64,000 nucleotides of DNA from JAOEGB01 sp041262585 (GCF_041262585.1 NZ_JBGCBZ010000001.1:124001-188000); one strand, 5' to 3'; counted from the first letter of the stretch, positions 1 to 9,013 are shown. Notes: a model not told the origin generated them from the letters alone. Numbers and translations are program-made.

Positions 1-2
1 AG

Positions 3-302
3 TTCCTGACCACCGACACCGACGCGCTGGTGGCCTTCGCCGGTGCCATCAGGAACGTCCCGTCCACCTACGCCTCGCTTGAGGCGTTCAAGGCCGACGA
101 GGGCTTCAGGACCTTCATCGACATGTTCACCAACCCCAACAGCACCGCCACCCCGGCCAGCCCGAACGGCGGCGCCTACATCCAGGCGTTCGACGAGTTC
201 GGGTTCAGGCAGGAGGCGGGCAAGGTGCCCGACCTGGCCGCCGGGCTCGCCGATCTGGACAGGCGCATCGACACCGACATCGCCCAGGTCGGCCCTCGAT
301 GA
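3..302 (+). CDS. Sugar ABC transporter substrate-binding protein, C-terminal end (partial)
   Basis: This is the last ~99 residues of a protein whose start lies left of the window. The text runs in one open frame from base 3 and reads like the C-terminal helices of a family-1 extracellular sugar-binding protein (alternating Phe/Ala helices, then a helix ending LDRRIDTDIAQ). The assignment rests mainly on context: its stop overlaps the start of a MalF-type permease by the usual ATGA, and a MalG-type permease and a sugar kinase follow. In such importers the lipoprotein captures the sugar outside the membrane. The sugar cannot be read from this fragment; the kinase downstream hints at an amino sugar. 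Confidence 0.7.
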   Translation, partial: FLTTDTDALVAFAGAIRNVPSTYASLEAFKADEGFRTFIDMFTNPNSTATPASPNGGAYIQAFDEFGFRQEAGKVPDLAAGLADLDRRIDTDIAQVGPR

Positions 303-1210
303 GGTGGCGCGCTCTGGCGTTCCTGTCGCCGTGGCTGCTCGGGGTGGCGATCTTTCTGATCTACCCCCTGGTAGCGACGATCTGGTTCAGCTTCACCTAT
401 TACGACCAGTTCAACCCGCCGGTCTGGGTCGGCCTGCGCAACTGGGTCTACGTCTTCACCGAGTATCCGCCGTTCTGGCAGGCCCTGGGCAACACGCTCT
501 GGTTCGTCGTGATCATGGTGGCGCTGCGGGTCGTCTTCGGGCTCGGGCTCGGGCTGCTGGTGACCAAGGTCAAGCGAGGGGCCTCCATCCTGCGGACCGT
601 GTTCTACCTGCCCTATCTCGCCCCGCCCGTGGTCGCCACGATCGGTTTCGTCTTCCTGCTCAACCCGGCGACCGGTCCGGTCGACCAGATCCTGGGAAGC
701 CTGGGACTGCCGGAGCCCAACTGGTTCGGCGACCCGTCGCTGGCCAAGCCGTCCCTGACGCTGCTGGCCATATGGGGCGTCGGCGACCTGATGCTGATCT
801 TCATGGCCGCGCTGCTGGACGTGCCCACGTCGCTGTACGAGGCGGCCGAGCTGGACGGCGCCGGCGCCTGGCAGCGCTTCAGATTCATCACGCTGCCGAC
901 GATCCGCCCGGTGATCCTCTTCGCGGTGATCACCGGCGTGATCGCCACCGCGCAGTACTACACACAGGCGCTCATCGCCGGCGCCATGGCCAGCGGCATC
1001 CTGCCGGGCTCCGGCAGCAGCTTCGAACCGGGCTACCCCGACGGCTCCACGCTGACCGTGCCGCAGCTCGTCTACAGCCTGGGATTCCAACACTTCAACA
1101 CCGGGGCGGCGTGTGTGATGGCGCTGGTGCTGTTCGCCGTCTCGATGGGGCTCACCGGCTTCCTGCTGCGCCCCAAGGCCGGACTCGTGGACGCGGGAAG
1201 GACCTCATGA
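299..1210 (+). CDS. ABC sugar transporter permease, MalF/UgpA type
   Basis: A 303-residue integral membrane protein with about six hydrophobic segments, the first at residues ~5-30. The EAA-type coupling loop of binding-protein-dependent permeases is visible near residue 185 (YEAAELDGAGAWQRFRFI then LP), where the ATPase subunit docks. Length and layout match the first permease of carbohydrate uptake ABC importers (CUT1 family). The start overlaps the preceding stop by 4 bp (ATGA) and its own stop overlaps the next permease by 4 bp, so the set is translationally coupled. No ATPase gene is present here; importers of this class in actinomycetes often share a distant MsiK-type ATPase. Confidence 0.9.
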   Translation: MRWRALAFLSPWLLGVAIFLIYPLVATIWFSFTYYDQFNPPVWVGLRNWVYVFTEYPPFWQALGNTLWFVVIMVALRVVFGLGLGLLVTKVKRGASILRTVFYLPYLAPPVVATIGFVFLLNPATGPVDQILGSLGLPEPNWFGDPSLAKPSLTLLAIWGVGDLMLIFMAALLDVPTSLYEAAELDGAGAWQRFRFITLPTIRPVILFAVITGVIATAQYYTQALIAGAMASGILPGSGSSFEPGYPDGSTLTVPQLVYSLGFQHFNTGAACVMALVLFAVSMGLTGFLLRPKAGLVDAGRTS

Positions 1211-2031
1211 GGCGCTCGCTCACCTGGGTCGCCGTGCACAGCCTCGCGATCGCGCTCGCCCTCATGTTCCTGGCGCCGCTGGTCTTCCTCTTCCTCGCCT
1301 CGGCGATGAGCGACGAGCAGACCCTCGGCCCGGCGCTGTGGCCGCGGAGCTGGCACTTCGAGAACTACGCCGAGGTCTTCGCCAAGGACGACTTCGTCAC
1401 CTGGTGGCGCAACACGCTGATCTACGCCTTCGGCGCCACCGCCGCCATGCTGGTCTCCAGCGTTCCGGTCGCCTACGCGATGGCCAGGTTCCGCTTCTGC
1501 GGCGAGCGGGTGGCCATGCTCCTGCTGGTCGCGGGCATGATGCTGCCGCCGCAGGTGACCATCGTGCCCCTCTACCTGGTCTGGGCGCAGCAACTCCACC
1601 TCAACGGCACCCTGTGGCCGCTGATCCTGCCGCTGCTCTTCGGCGACGCGTTCTCGATCTTCCTCCTGCGCCAGTTCCTCATGACGATCCCGCAGGAGTA
1701 CTTCGACGCGGCCAAGGTCGACGGCTGCGGCGAGCTGCGAACCGTCTTCAGAGTCGTGCTGCCGATGGCCAGGCCGGCGATCGCCGCCGTCGCGCTGTTT
1801 CAGTTCTTCTTCGCCTGGAACGACTACTTCGGCCCGCAGATCTACACCAGCGAGAACCCGGGCGCGTGGACGTTGGCGTACGGCCTGGCCGGCTTCAACA
1901 GCGCCCACTCCGTCCACTGGAACCAGACGATCGCCGCCACCCTGCTGGTCATGGCGCCCGTGATCGTCGTCTTCTTCTTCGCCCAGCGCGTCTTCGTGCA
2001 GGGCGTCACACTGACGGGAGTCAAGGGATGA
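1207..2031 (+). CDS. ABC sugar transporter permease, MalG type
   Basis: A 274-residue second permease of the same importer. It has an N-terminal membrane segment (residues ~8-30), about five more, and the MalG-type EAA loop (FDAAKVDGCGELRTVFRVVLP, near residue 175). The ATG at 1207 overlaps the stop of the upstream permease, and its stop overlaps the kinase start, so four genes form one coupled operon. The reading frame stays open far upstream as a shadow of the first permease; the overlap and the hydrophobic start fix the true beginning. It would form the heterodimeric channel with the preceding protein. Confidence 0.9.
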   Translation: MRRSLTWVAVHSLAIALALMFLAPLVFLFLASAMSDEQTLGPALWPRSWHFENYAEVFAKDDFVTWWRNTLIYAFGATAAMLVSSVPVAYAMARFRFCGERVAMLLLVAGMMLPPQVTIVPLYLVWAQQLHLNGTLWPLILPLLFGDAFSIFLLRQFLMTIPQEYFDAAKVDGCGELRTVFRVVLPMARPAIAAVALFQFFFAWNDYFGPQIYTSENPGAWTLAYGLAGFNSAHSVHWNQTIAATLLVMAPVIVVFFFAQRVFVQGVTLTGVKG

Positions 2032-3071
2032 AGGTCGCCGAGGGCGGCACGGCTCGCACCTCCGAACTGGTCGGCGGGACCGCCATGGGCGGTCTGATCC
2101 CCGGGGCCGTGCTGGCCATCGACGCGGGCAACAGCAAGACGGAAGTGGCTCTGGTCTCGGCGGCCGGCGAGGTCCTGTCCTGGGTCCGCGGCGGCGGATT
2201 CCAGCCGCACGGCCCGCTGCTGGGCCACGCCATCGACCTGATCGAGGATCTGGTCATGCGGGCGACGGGGGGTCGCGCGGCGGAGTACGTCTCGGCCTAC
2301 CTCGCCCACTGCGACCTGCCCGTGGAGCGCCGGCGGCTGTGCGCCGCGATCTCCGTACGCCGCTGGGGGCGAGGCCTGACCGTCGACAACGACACCTTCG
2401 CGATCCTGCGGGCGGGCTCGCCCATGCCCTACGGCGTGGCCGTGGTCTGCGGCGGCGGAATGAACTGCGTCGCCGTGAGTCCCGACGGGCGGACGGCCCG
2501 CTATCTGGCATTGGGCCGGCTTTCGGGCGACTGGGGCGGTGGGGAGTTCCTCGGCGAGGAGGTGCTCTGGCATGCCGTACGCGGTGAGGACGGGAGAGGC
2601 ACGCGCACCGGGCTCCAGGAGGCGACGACCGCGCACTTCGGGCTGCCAAGCGTGGAAGCGGTGTGCGTCGCCATCCATCGGGGGGAGCTGGACGGGGCAC
2701 GGCTGCACGAGCTGGCGCCGCTGCTGTTCCGGGTGGCCGACGCGGGGGATCCCGTCGCGGGCGGGCTCGTGGAGCGGCTCGGGGTGGAGGTGGCCACGAT
2801 GGCGGCCGCCGCCGTGCGGCGGCTGGACTTCCAGGGGCGGCGCATCCCACTGGTGCTCGGCGGCGGTGTCCTGCGGGTTGGGCACCCCGAGCTGATGGCG
2901 CACACCGTCAGGGCTCTCGCCGAGACGGGCCTGGATGCCGACGTGCGGATTCTCGCCGAGCCGCCGATCGCGGGAGCGGCTCTTCACGGCATGGACGTGC
3001 TGGGCCACGGGCCCGCCGCGGAACGCCGCCTGCGCGCCGCCCTCGCCAATGGCAGCCCGGCCGACGTCTGA
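2028..3071 (+). CDS. BadF/BadG-family sugar kinase, N-acetylglucosamine kinase-like
   Basis: A 347-residue member of the ASKHA ATPase superfamily. The phosphate-1 loop AIDAGNSKTEVAL lies near residues 26-38, a glycine-rich CGGGMNCVAV segment near 140-150, and a second adenosine-binding LGGGVLR stretch near 280. This pattern is that of the BadF/BadG/BcrA/BcrD group to which actinobacterial N-acetylglucosamine and glucosamine kinases belong. Overlap with the MalG-type permease (ATGA) ties it to the sugar importer, so it probably phosphorylates the imported sugar in the cytoplasm. An alternative ATG (Met20, base 2085) sits just before the P-loop. The exact substrate is inferred, not shown. Confidence 0.82.
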   Translation: MKVAEGGTARTSELVGGTAMGGLIPGAVLAIDAGNSKTEVALVSAAGEVLSWVRGGGFQPHGPLLGHAIDLIEDLVMRATGGRAAEYVSAYLAHCDLPVERRRLCAAISVRRWGRGLTVDNDTFAILRAGSPMPYGVAVVCGGGMNCVAVSPDGRTARYLALGRLSGDWGGGEFLGEEVLWHAVRGEDGRGTRTGLQEATTAHFGLPSVEAVCVAIHRGELDGARLHELAPLLFRVADAGDPVAGGLVERLGVEVATMAAAAVRRLDFQGRRIPLVLGGGVLRVGHPELMAHTVRALAETGLDADVRILAEPPIAGAALHGMDVLGHGPAAERRLRAALANGSPADV

Positions 3072-3208
3072 CGGTGGGCCTGACGACTGACGGTGGGCCC
3101 GACGACGAGGTCCCCGCCGCCGTCGACGAGCGTGCGGGCCGCGCTCCGCGCGGGGGCGAGCGGGCATGGCTCGTGGCGATGACGCGCGCCCGCCTCGAGG
3201 TGGGTTAG

Positions 3209-4132
3209 ATGGAGGCTCGTTCCAGAGCGTCAGTGGGGAGCCGTATGCCCGGGGTCGTGTCGTCGGCGGCGGGCGCGGCCGCCGTGTCCGCTGTGGCGCC
3301 CGCTGTGGTCCTGGCCGCGGCGCTGCTGCACGCCGTATGGAACGGGCTCGCACACGGCATCAAGGACAAGCTGGCCGGCTTCACCTTGATCAACCTTGCC
3401 TACACCGGATGCGGCGCCGTGATGGTCTGCCTGACGCCCATGCCGGACCCGGCGGCGTGGCCGTACATCGCCGCGTCGGCCGTGTCGCAGGTCGTGTACC
3501 AGGTTCTGCTGCTGCGGGCCTACCAGCTCGGCGACTTCGGCCAGATGTACCCGATAGCCCGCGGCACATCACCGCTGCTCGTCGCCGTGGTGTCCACGAC
3601 CGTGCTCGGCCAGGCTCTGCCGGCACGGGACGTCGCCGGGGTGGTGGTGATCTCATGCGGCCTGGCCGGCCTGGCGCTGGCGGACGGGATACCCGGCCGG
3701 GCTCAGCTGCCCGCGCTCGCGGCCGCCGCCGGGACCGGCGTGATGATCGCCTTGTACACGATCGTCGACGGCACAGGGGTGCGGCACTCGGGAACGGTCA
3801 CAGGCTACCTCGCATGGCTCTTCCTCTGCCAGGGGCCCGTTCTGCCGTTGATCGCGTGGGCGCGGCGAGGCCGCTCCCTCCTCGGGCAGCTGAGACCCGT
3901 GTCCGGGCGCGGCCTGACCGGCGGCCTGCTGTCCCTGCTGGCGTACGGGCTCGTGGTCTGGGCCCAGACCCGCGGGAACCTGGCCACCATCGCGGCCCTG
4001 CGCGAGACGAGCATCGTCATGGCCGCGGTCATCGGCACGCTGGTATTCCGGGAAGGCTTCGGCTACCTGCGCGTAACGGCCAGCGCCACCGTCCTGGCGG
4101 GCATCGTCGTCCTGGAGCTCGCCCACCCCTGA
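3209..4132 (+). CDS. EamA/DMT-superfamily transporter
   Basis: About 307 residues with roughly ten hydrophobic segments arranged as two similar halves, as in drug/metabolite transporters with tandem EamA domains. Typical features are the early HAVWNGLAHG helix, the YQVLLLRAYQLGDFGQMYPIARG loop and the second-half counterpart RETSIVMAAVIGTLVFREGF, where the Arg-Glu/Phe-Arg-Glu motifs are characteristic. The substrate cannot be deduced. An internal ATG at base 3245 (Met13) could be the true start because residues 1-12 are polar and poorly supported. It stands alone, about 140 bp after the kinase gene. Confidence 0.85.
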   Translation: MEARSRASVGSRMPGVVSSAAGAAAVSAVAPAVVLAAALLHAVWNGLAHGIKDKLAGFTLINLAYTGCGAVMVCLTPMPDPAAWPYIAASAVSQVVYQVLLLRAYQLGDFGQMYPIARGTSPLLVAVVSTTVLGQALPARDVAGVVVISCGLAGLALADGIPGRAQLPALAAAAGTGVMIALYTIVDGTGVRHSGTVTGYLAWLFLCQGPVLPLIAWARRGRSLLGQLRPVSGRGLTGGLLSLLAYGLVVWAQTRGNLATIAALRETSIVMAAVIGTLVFREGFGYLRVTASATVLAGIVVLELAHP

Positions 4133-4164
4133 GGGGCGTCGGCGGCCCGGGACGCCGGGCGGCG

Positions 4165-4669
4165 TCAGTTCGACAGTGCGGAGAGCTTTGACGCCAGCCA
4201 TGGGCGGATGACGGGGAGGACCTGGTCCGGCTGCATCGCCCGCATGTGATCGAGGCCGTCGAGGACACGCACATCCCAGCCGAGGCCTTCGAGCTCGGCG
4301 CGGTGCTCCAGGATCGGTCCGGCGATGTCCACTTGGGTGTTTCCCCACCTGGGTCCGTAGTCGATCCGGTCGGCTGATCCGGCGAAGCACAACCTGGGGC
4401 AGGTGATCCGGCTCTGGGCGGCCCGGTCGTCGAAGCGCTGAAGTGCCTCATAAAGCGTGACGAACTTTGAACCTGTCACTCAGCCCGGCGACGAGAGAAT
4501 GGCCGAGTGACGGGTCGGCGCCCCACTTGCGCATCTCCTCGGCCTGCGGGCCCTCGTCGCCGGGCTTGGGATTCACCGGCAGCAGGACGACCGGTCCCGC
4601 TCCGTGGATCTCCATCTCGATCACGCGTCCGTCATGGAGCGTCGCGGCTGGCATCGAGCGTCCTCCCAT
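4165..4669 (-). pseudogene. Alpha/beta hydrolase remnant (internal deletion and frameshift)
   Basis: Two minus-strand pieces belong to one gene. The upstream piece (4448-4669) begins MGGRSMPAATLHDGRVIEM and carries the family's N-terminal PVNPKPGDEGPQAEEMRKWG loop. The downstream piece (4165-4479) reads FVTLYEALQRFDDRAAQSR through LDGLDHMRAMQPDQVLPVIRPWL, including the C-terminal Asp and His region. The central block that should hold the nucleophile elbow (GxSxG) is missing and the frames disagree at ~4450-4480. The product cannot be a functional hydrolase. What is seen is the two ends; the loss of roughly the middle third is judged from the usual length of the family. Confidence 0.8.
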
Positions 4670-4744
4670 GGTGTTCCGTAAGACTTTTCCGGTGCCGGCG
4701 GGGCGTCACGGTGGAGGCGAGGCGTCACGGTCACAGAGTCGAGG

Positions 4745-6376
4745 TCAGCCGAGGGACTTGAGGAAGTGAGCGGCGACGGGGGCGGCGACCTCGCCGCCCA
4801 TGCCTCCGGCCTCCACCACGACCGCGAACGCGAGGTCACCGCGGAAGCCGATGAACCAGGCGTGGGTCTCGATCTTCCCGTTGCTGACGAACTCGGCCGT
4901 CCCGGTCTTGCCGGCGGTTCCGGAGGGGAGCCCGGCGGCGTGGGCGGTGCCCTTGGTGACGACGGCCCTCATCATCTGGCGCAGCGGTTCGGCGACCCCG
5001 CTGGGGAGTTCCTTGGGGGAGGCCTTCTGCTTGAGATCGGGCACCAGCGTGGGGGGCCGCCAGCTTCCGTCGGCCACGGCCGCCGCCACCGTCGCCATCA
5101 CGAGCGGGCTGGCGAGGATCCTGGCCTGGCCGAACGCCTCGGAGGCGAGCTCGGCGTCGCTGGTGGCCTTCGGCATGCTGCCCTTGGCCGCCGGAACCCC
5201 GATGTTCAGCGGCTGGTTGAAGCCGAAGCCGGTGGCCAGGTCGTACAGCTTCCGCGCGCCGAGCTTGGAGGCGGCCAGCGGGGCGAAGGTCGTGTTGCAC
5301 GAGTGGGCGTAGGAGTCGAGGAACGTCAGCGAGCCGAACGACTCGTGGTCGGAGTTGCGGATGTCCAGCCCGCCGACGTTCGCCTTCGTGGGGCAGGAGA
5401 CCTTGTCGGAGGGGGAGAGCCCTTCGGCGAGCAGCCCGGCCGCGGTGATCGTCTTGAACGTGGAGCCCGGCGGATACTGGCCGGCCAGCGCCCGGTTGAA
5501 GCCGCCCTGGTTGTTCACGACGGCGAGGATCTCGCCCGAGGAGGGCCGGACGGCGACCAGGGAGGCGATCTTCTTCAGGTCGCGCACCGCGTCGGCGGCC
5601 GCCCGCTGCACCCGGAGGTCGAGGCTGGTCCGCACGTCCTTGCCGGGGGAGCCCTCGATGGTGTGCAGGGTCTTCTTCTCGGAGCCGGCGACCTGGATCT
5701 CGGTGGTGGGGGTGCCGGCGAGCTGCTTCTGGAAGGTCTGCTGCAGGCCCTCACCGGCGCCCACGGCGTCGCCGACGTGGTAGGCGGCCCCGAGCCTCTT
5801 GACGTCCTTCGCGGTCGCCTTGTCGAGGTAGCCGACGAGCTGCTGGATCGAGCCGCCCACGTCGCCGCCGTCGATGCGGTCGCCGTTCGCGTCCGTGATC
5901 GCGGCGCGCTGCGGCCAGGTGGTCTTGAGGGCCAGGTGCTCCGGGCCGGTCAGCGCGGGGTGGACGGCCTGGGGCGACCAGTCGACCTTCCAGTAGTGGT
6001 CCTTGACCTTGAGCTTCAGCTCGCCCTGATAGGTCCAGTCGCCGACGTTCTTCAGCGTGGCGGTGGCGGAGTAGGCCGCGGTGGCGCGGTCGTTCACCGG
6101 CGCGCTCACACGGAGCCCGGTCACGGCGACCCCGGTCGCTCCGAGGTTCTTGGTCAACTCGGCGTACGCGGCGTCGAAACCGGGGGACGGCGTCGCGAGC
6201 TCGGCCTTCATGGCCGCGAGGTCACCGCGCGTCCAGGCCGCGGTGAAGCGCTGAGCGGTCTCCTGCGGCGTGCCGCGCGTGTGCAGCACGTAGTAAGCGC
6301 CTCCGGCGGCGGCCCCCGCCACCAGCACGGCGGCGGCCGACGTGATCGCGACGGTTCGTCCTCGAGGCACGCGCAC
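4745..6376 (-). CDS. Penicillin-binding transpeptidase with NTF2-like N-terminal domain
   Basis: A 543-residue class B type PBP. Residues ~8-31 form a signal anchor; ~36-140 resemble the NTF2-like MecA N-terminal domain (TPQETAQRFTAAWTRGDL); ~150-250 a dimerisation region; the rest is the transpeptidase domain with all three catalytic motifs: STFK at 305-308 (acyl-serine), SCN at 359-361 and KTGT at 490-493. It should cross-link peptidoglycan on the outer face of the membrane and bind beta-lactams. The family is common in actinomycetes beside PbpA-type enzymes. A long open frame on the opposite strand is a codon-bias shadow. The gene appears monocistronic. Confidence 0.93.
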   Translation of the reverse strand: MRVPRGRTVAITSAAAVLVAGAAAGGAYYVLHTRGTPQETAQRFTAAWTRGDLAAMKAELATPSPGFDAAYAELTKNLGATGVAVTGLRVSAPVNDRATAAYSATATLKNVGDWTYQGELKLKVKDHYWKVDWSPQAVHPALTGPEHLALKTTWPQRAAITDANGDRIDGGDVGGSIQQLVGYLDKATAKDVKRLGAAYHVGDAVGAGEGLQQTFQKQLAGTPTTEIQVAGSEKKTLHTIEGSPGKDVRTSLDLRVQRAAADAVRDLKKIASLVAVRPSSGEILAVVNNQGGFNRALAGQYPPGSTFKTITAAGLLAEGLSPSDKVSCPTKANVGGLDIRNSDHESFGSLTFLDSYAHSCNTTFAPLAASKLGARKLYDLATGFGFNQPLNIGVPAAKGSMPKATSDAELASEAFGQARILASPLVMATVAAAVADGSWRPPTLVPDLKQKASPKELPSGVAEPLRQMMRAVVTKGTAHAAGLPSGTAGKTGTAEFVSNGKIETHAWFIGFRGDLAFAVVVEAGGMGGEVAAPVAAHFLKSLG

Positions 6377-6497
6377 CCCCCGGTGTCATTGTGTCGGCTC
6401 AGCGATCTCATGAGTCCGGTGTGACAGCCGGTATGAGAGCGTTGGACACCGCAGAGCCTAGCGCGGGTGAATCGTCACCCCCACATGGTGAAGACGC

Positions 6498-7148
6498 TCA
6501 CGCGGCGCCCTTGACGCTGGCGGCGTACTTCGGGACGTAGTCCTGGCCGGACAGGCCGCGGATGGCCTCCATCACCCGGTCGGTGACCTCGCGGCGGTCC
6601 CGGGCCCTGGCGGCGTCGCCGGTGAAGGTCATCGGAGCGCCGAGCCGTATGCCGATGCGGTGCAGCCGCGGCACCGATCTCCCCGGCGGCAGGACCTTCT
6701 CGGTGCCGAGCATCGCCACGGGGATCACCGGGGCACCCGTGGTCAGGGTCAGCCACGCGACGCCGATCTTGCCGCGGTAGAGGCGGCCGTCGGGGGAGCG
6801 GGTCCCCTCCGGATAGATGCCGAACAGCTCGCCGGACTTCAGCACGTCGACCGCCGTGTCGAGCATGGCCTGCGCGGCGGAGGCGTTCTCCCGGTCGATC
6901 GGCATCGTGCCCATGCCGCGCATCCACAGGGCGGTCAGCCGGTTGCCGGTGAAGTACTCGTTCTTGGCGACGAACCGCACCGGCCGGGGAAGCAACGCCG
7001 GGAGGACGAAGGAGTCGAGCACCGAGAGGTGGTTCGACGCGAGGATCGCCGGGCCGTGCGCCGGAACGTGCTCGCGGCCCTCGATTCTGGGCCGCCACAG
7101 TAGGCGCATCATGGGAACGCTGACGATCTTGGCGGTGCGGTAAAGCAC
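6498..7148 (-). CDS. 1-acyl-sn-glycerol-3-phosphate acyltransferase family protein
   Basis: A 216-residue PlsC-domain protein. The catalytic NHxxxxD box reads NHLSVLD (residues 39-45) and the substrate-binding box reads YPEGTRS (112-118), both in the usual order and spacing. Enzymes of this family transfer an acyl chain to lysophosphatidic acid or a related acceptor at the inner membrane face during phospholipid synthesis; some act on other acceptors, so the exact acceptor is inferred. The hydrophobic start MLYRTAKIVSVPMMRLLW fits membrane attachment. The gene lies upstream of the PBP on the same strand, with about 120 bp between. Confidence 0.92.
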   Translation of the reverse strand: MLYRTAKIVSVPMMRLLWRPRIEGREHVPAHGPAILASNHLSVLDSFVLPALLPRPVRFVAKNEYFTGNRLTALWMRGMGTMPIDRENASAAQAMLDTAVDVLKSGELFGIYPEGTRSPDGRLYRGKIGVAWLTLTTGAPVIPVAMLGTEKVLPPGRSVPRLHRIGIRLGAPMTFTGDAARARDRREVTDRVMEAIRGLSGQDYVPKYAASVKGAA

Positions 7149-7334
7149 GGGCTCTCCTCCGAAGGGCGTTGCAGACCCACCCTAGGCCGCGCCCGCGCCC
7201 GTCACGGTGTGCGGCTCGTGCAAGTCCGCATCCTCCCTTTTTGTACGGCTCCGCCAAGCGCGCCATGTGGGAGAGGCGGGCATGATTCCGGGGCGTTGGA
7301 ATAAGCACCCCCTGGAGTCCGTTAAGCTCAGTGT

Positions 7335-7485
7335 GACCGATGTGGTTTGTGTCCCCCGGGCCGCAATTACCGCCTTCACGGAATACCGTTCGGCTGGAGC
7401 CGTGTTGTGCATCTCGCCGAGGAGGCGACCGCCACATCGGTCCTAACGTGGGACGCCCCGCGAGACCCAGTGTCTCGCGGGGCGT
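7335..7485 (+). ncRNA. Candidate structured small RNA ending in a strong terminator hairpin
   Basis: The region lies between two minus-strand genes and has no convincing ORF. Bases 7335-7345 (gaccgatgtgg) are perfectly complementary to 7432-7442, which would close a ~108-nt domain. Inside are smaller hairpins, for example tcgcc/ggcga at 7413-7427. A perfect 14-bp stem follows at 7453-7466/7472-7485. A TANNNT box (taagct, 7323-7328) stands seven bases before the first base of the closing stem, where a transcript would start. I do not recognise 6S RNA, 5S rRNA, SRP RNA or 6C RNA in it. Transcription and function are inference. Confidence 0.4.
7453..7485. terminator. Perfect 14-bp stem hairpin, bidirectional terminator candidate
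   Basis: acgccccgcgagac pairs without mismatch with gtctcgcggggcgt across a 5-nt loop. It has no long T-run, which is usual for actinomycete terminators. It could end the candidate small RNA on the plus strand or the ABC permease transcript (minus strand, stop at 7572). Confidence 0.7.
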
Positions 7486-7571
7486 TCGTCATTGCGGGTG
7501 CCGTTCCGGCGCTTGGGCGGAATGCGCAGCGGGCGCGGTGGCGGTCGGTCCATCCGGCCCGCCGGCCGGTT

Positions 7572-8417
7572 TCATCCGACCCGCTGAAGTGCCTTCTCAC
7601 GGCGCTCGGCGACACGCGAGCCGGACTCTCGCCGTGCCATCCGGCGCAGCATGATCGGCGGCACGACCAGGCCGAGCAGCGCCCAGGCCCCCAGCACCCC
7701 GGCGGTCTCCAGGTGCCGCCAGGATCCGCCTATCTCAACGGCGGCCGCGGGGTCCGGGAGCAGGGCCGCACGCATGCCCAGGCCCAGCCAGTAGACCGGG
7801 AAGACCTGGGCGATCCATTGCAGCCACTCCGGCATCGCGGTGATCGGGTAGAAGATGCCGGAGATCGAGATCAGGCCCATGACCGGGAGCGACAGGTAAC
7901 CCGCGCCGCAGGGGCTGGAGATCAGCGACCCGAGGACGGCTCCGAGAGGCTGGGTCGCCAGGAGCCCCAGGATCAGCACCCAGGCCAGGGTGAGCCAGGA
8001 ATGGAGACCACCGACGTCGAGTCCGTCGACGATGAGCAGCCCGGGGCCGAGGAGGATCGCCAGGTACGCCAGGACGGTCCCGGAGACGGTGACGAGCTTG
8101 CCGGTGAAGTAGCCGCGTATTCCTCCCGGGGTGGCCCTGGCACGCAACAGGGTGCCGTCTTCCCGGTCCGCGGTGAGGTGCTGGATGACGAGGAGCATGC
8201 CGAGCGCGATGAACATCCCGAGAACGCTCGGAAGGATCAGCGCGCCGAGGGTGAATCCGCCGGCTCCGACGCTCCTGTCCCGCAGGAGGAAGATGGCCAC
8301 CAGCGTCGCCACGGGCCAGAACAGGTGGCCGAGCAGTTCGGTGCCCGTTAAGGATTGGCGTAACTCGATGAGGCCGCGGGCGAAGCCCGCGCGGAGCGCC
8401 GTCACGGCCGGGGTCAT
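7572..8417 (-). CDS. ABC-2 type transporter permease
   Basis: A 281-residue membrane protein with six hydrophobic segments in the ABC-2 exporter arrangement: a cytoplasmic N-terminus, helices at ~30-45 and ~60-80, the LTADREDGTLLRARATPGG coupling segment near 85-100, and the conserved C-terminal GIFYPITAMPEWLQWIAQVFPVYW stretch. It is the membrane half of a DrrAB-like exporter. Its start overlaps the stop of the neighbouring ATPase gene by 4 bp, but that ATPase has been broken by an insertion, so the exporter is probably orphaned. The substrate is unknown. Confidence 0.88.
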   Translation of the reverse strand: MTPAVTALRAGFARGLIELRQSLTGTELLGHLFWPVATLVAIFLLRDRSVGAGGFTLGALILPSVLGMFIALGMLLVIQHLTADREDGTLLRARATPGGIRGYFTGKLVTVSGTVLAYLAILLGPGLLIVDGLDVGGLHSWLTLAWVLILGLLATQPLGAVLGSLISSPCGAGYLSLPVMGLISISGIFYPITAMPEWLQWIAQVFPVYWLGLGMRAALLPDPAAAVEIGGSWRHLETAGVLGAWALLGLVVPPIMLRRMARRESGSRVAERREKALQRVG

Positions 8418-9013
8418 CGGGCCACCTCTTTCAGGTTGCCGGTCTCCGCTGCTCGGCTCAGGCCGGATTCGGCCCGGTGCACCAGGGAGAGGTAGGTGTC
8501 CTCCAGCGACGATCGGCGGACTTCGAGGTCGGCGACGGCCTCGCCGTACTGCTTGAACAAGTCGAAGACGAACCTGGTGGACTCGCTGGTCGATCGCGCG
8601 AACCGCTGCCCGCCGCGGGTCCAGCGCACCTCGTCCTCGCCCGCGATCTGCCGGGCGAGTTCCTCGGCCGTGCCGTCGGCGACGATCCGCCCACCGTCGA
8701 GGATCAAGATCCGTCCGGCGAGCTTCTCCGCCTCGTTGAGGTCATGGGTGGTGAGCAGGATCGTGGTCTCGTCCTCCCGGGCGAGGCGGAGCACGAGGTC
8801 ATGGAAATCACGCCGGGCCTCCGGGTCGAAGCCCGCGGTGGGCTCGTCGAGGAACAGCAGCTCGGGACGGCCGACGATGCCGATCGCCACGTCGAGCCGG
8901 CGCCGCTGCCCGCCGGAGCGCATCCTGACCTCCTTCGCGGCGTGCTCGGTCAGGCCGACCGCGGCGACCAGCTCGTCGGGGTCCCATGGCCGCTTGACGA
9001 GCGCGGTGGAATA
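8414..9013 (-). pseudogene. ABC transporter ATPase, C-terminal fragment (gene split by insertion)
   Basis: The fragment begins in mid-protein at about RYSTALVKRPWDPDELVAAVG and continues with a signature-like SGGQRRRLDVA, Walker B LLFLDEP, the switch histidine in LLTTHDLNEAEKL and the family C-terminal domain. Walker A is missing. The matching N-terminal part with Walker A lies on the same strand at 11704-11846, so one gene was interrupted by about 2.7 kb, with loss of ~70 codons between the two parts. Upstream codons in the same frame (to 9526) are antisense to a recombinase. The family usually pairs with the ABC-2 permease found directly downstream. Confidence 0.85.

Noticed and set aside
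1338..2027. Upstream extension of the BadF-type kinase frame
   Set aside because: It is out-of-frame text of the MalG-type permease; the ATGA overlap at 2028 gives the natural kinase start.
4766..6424. 552-codon open frame on the plus strand opposite the PBP gene
   Set aside because: Its Gly/Arg/Val-rich text has no domain; it is the usual third-position shadow of the high-GC PBP gene, which has all catalytic motifs.
7335..7485. 5S rRNA, 6S RNA or SRP RNA
   Set aside because: The closing stem and size suggested it, but none of their conserved cores is present, so only a generic small RNA is proposed.
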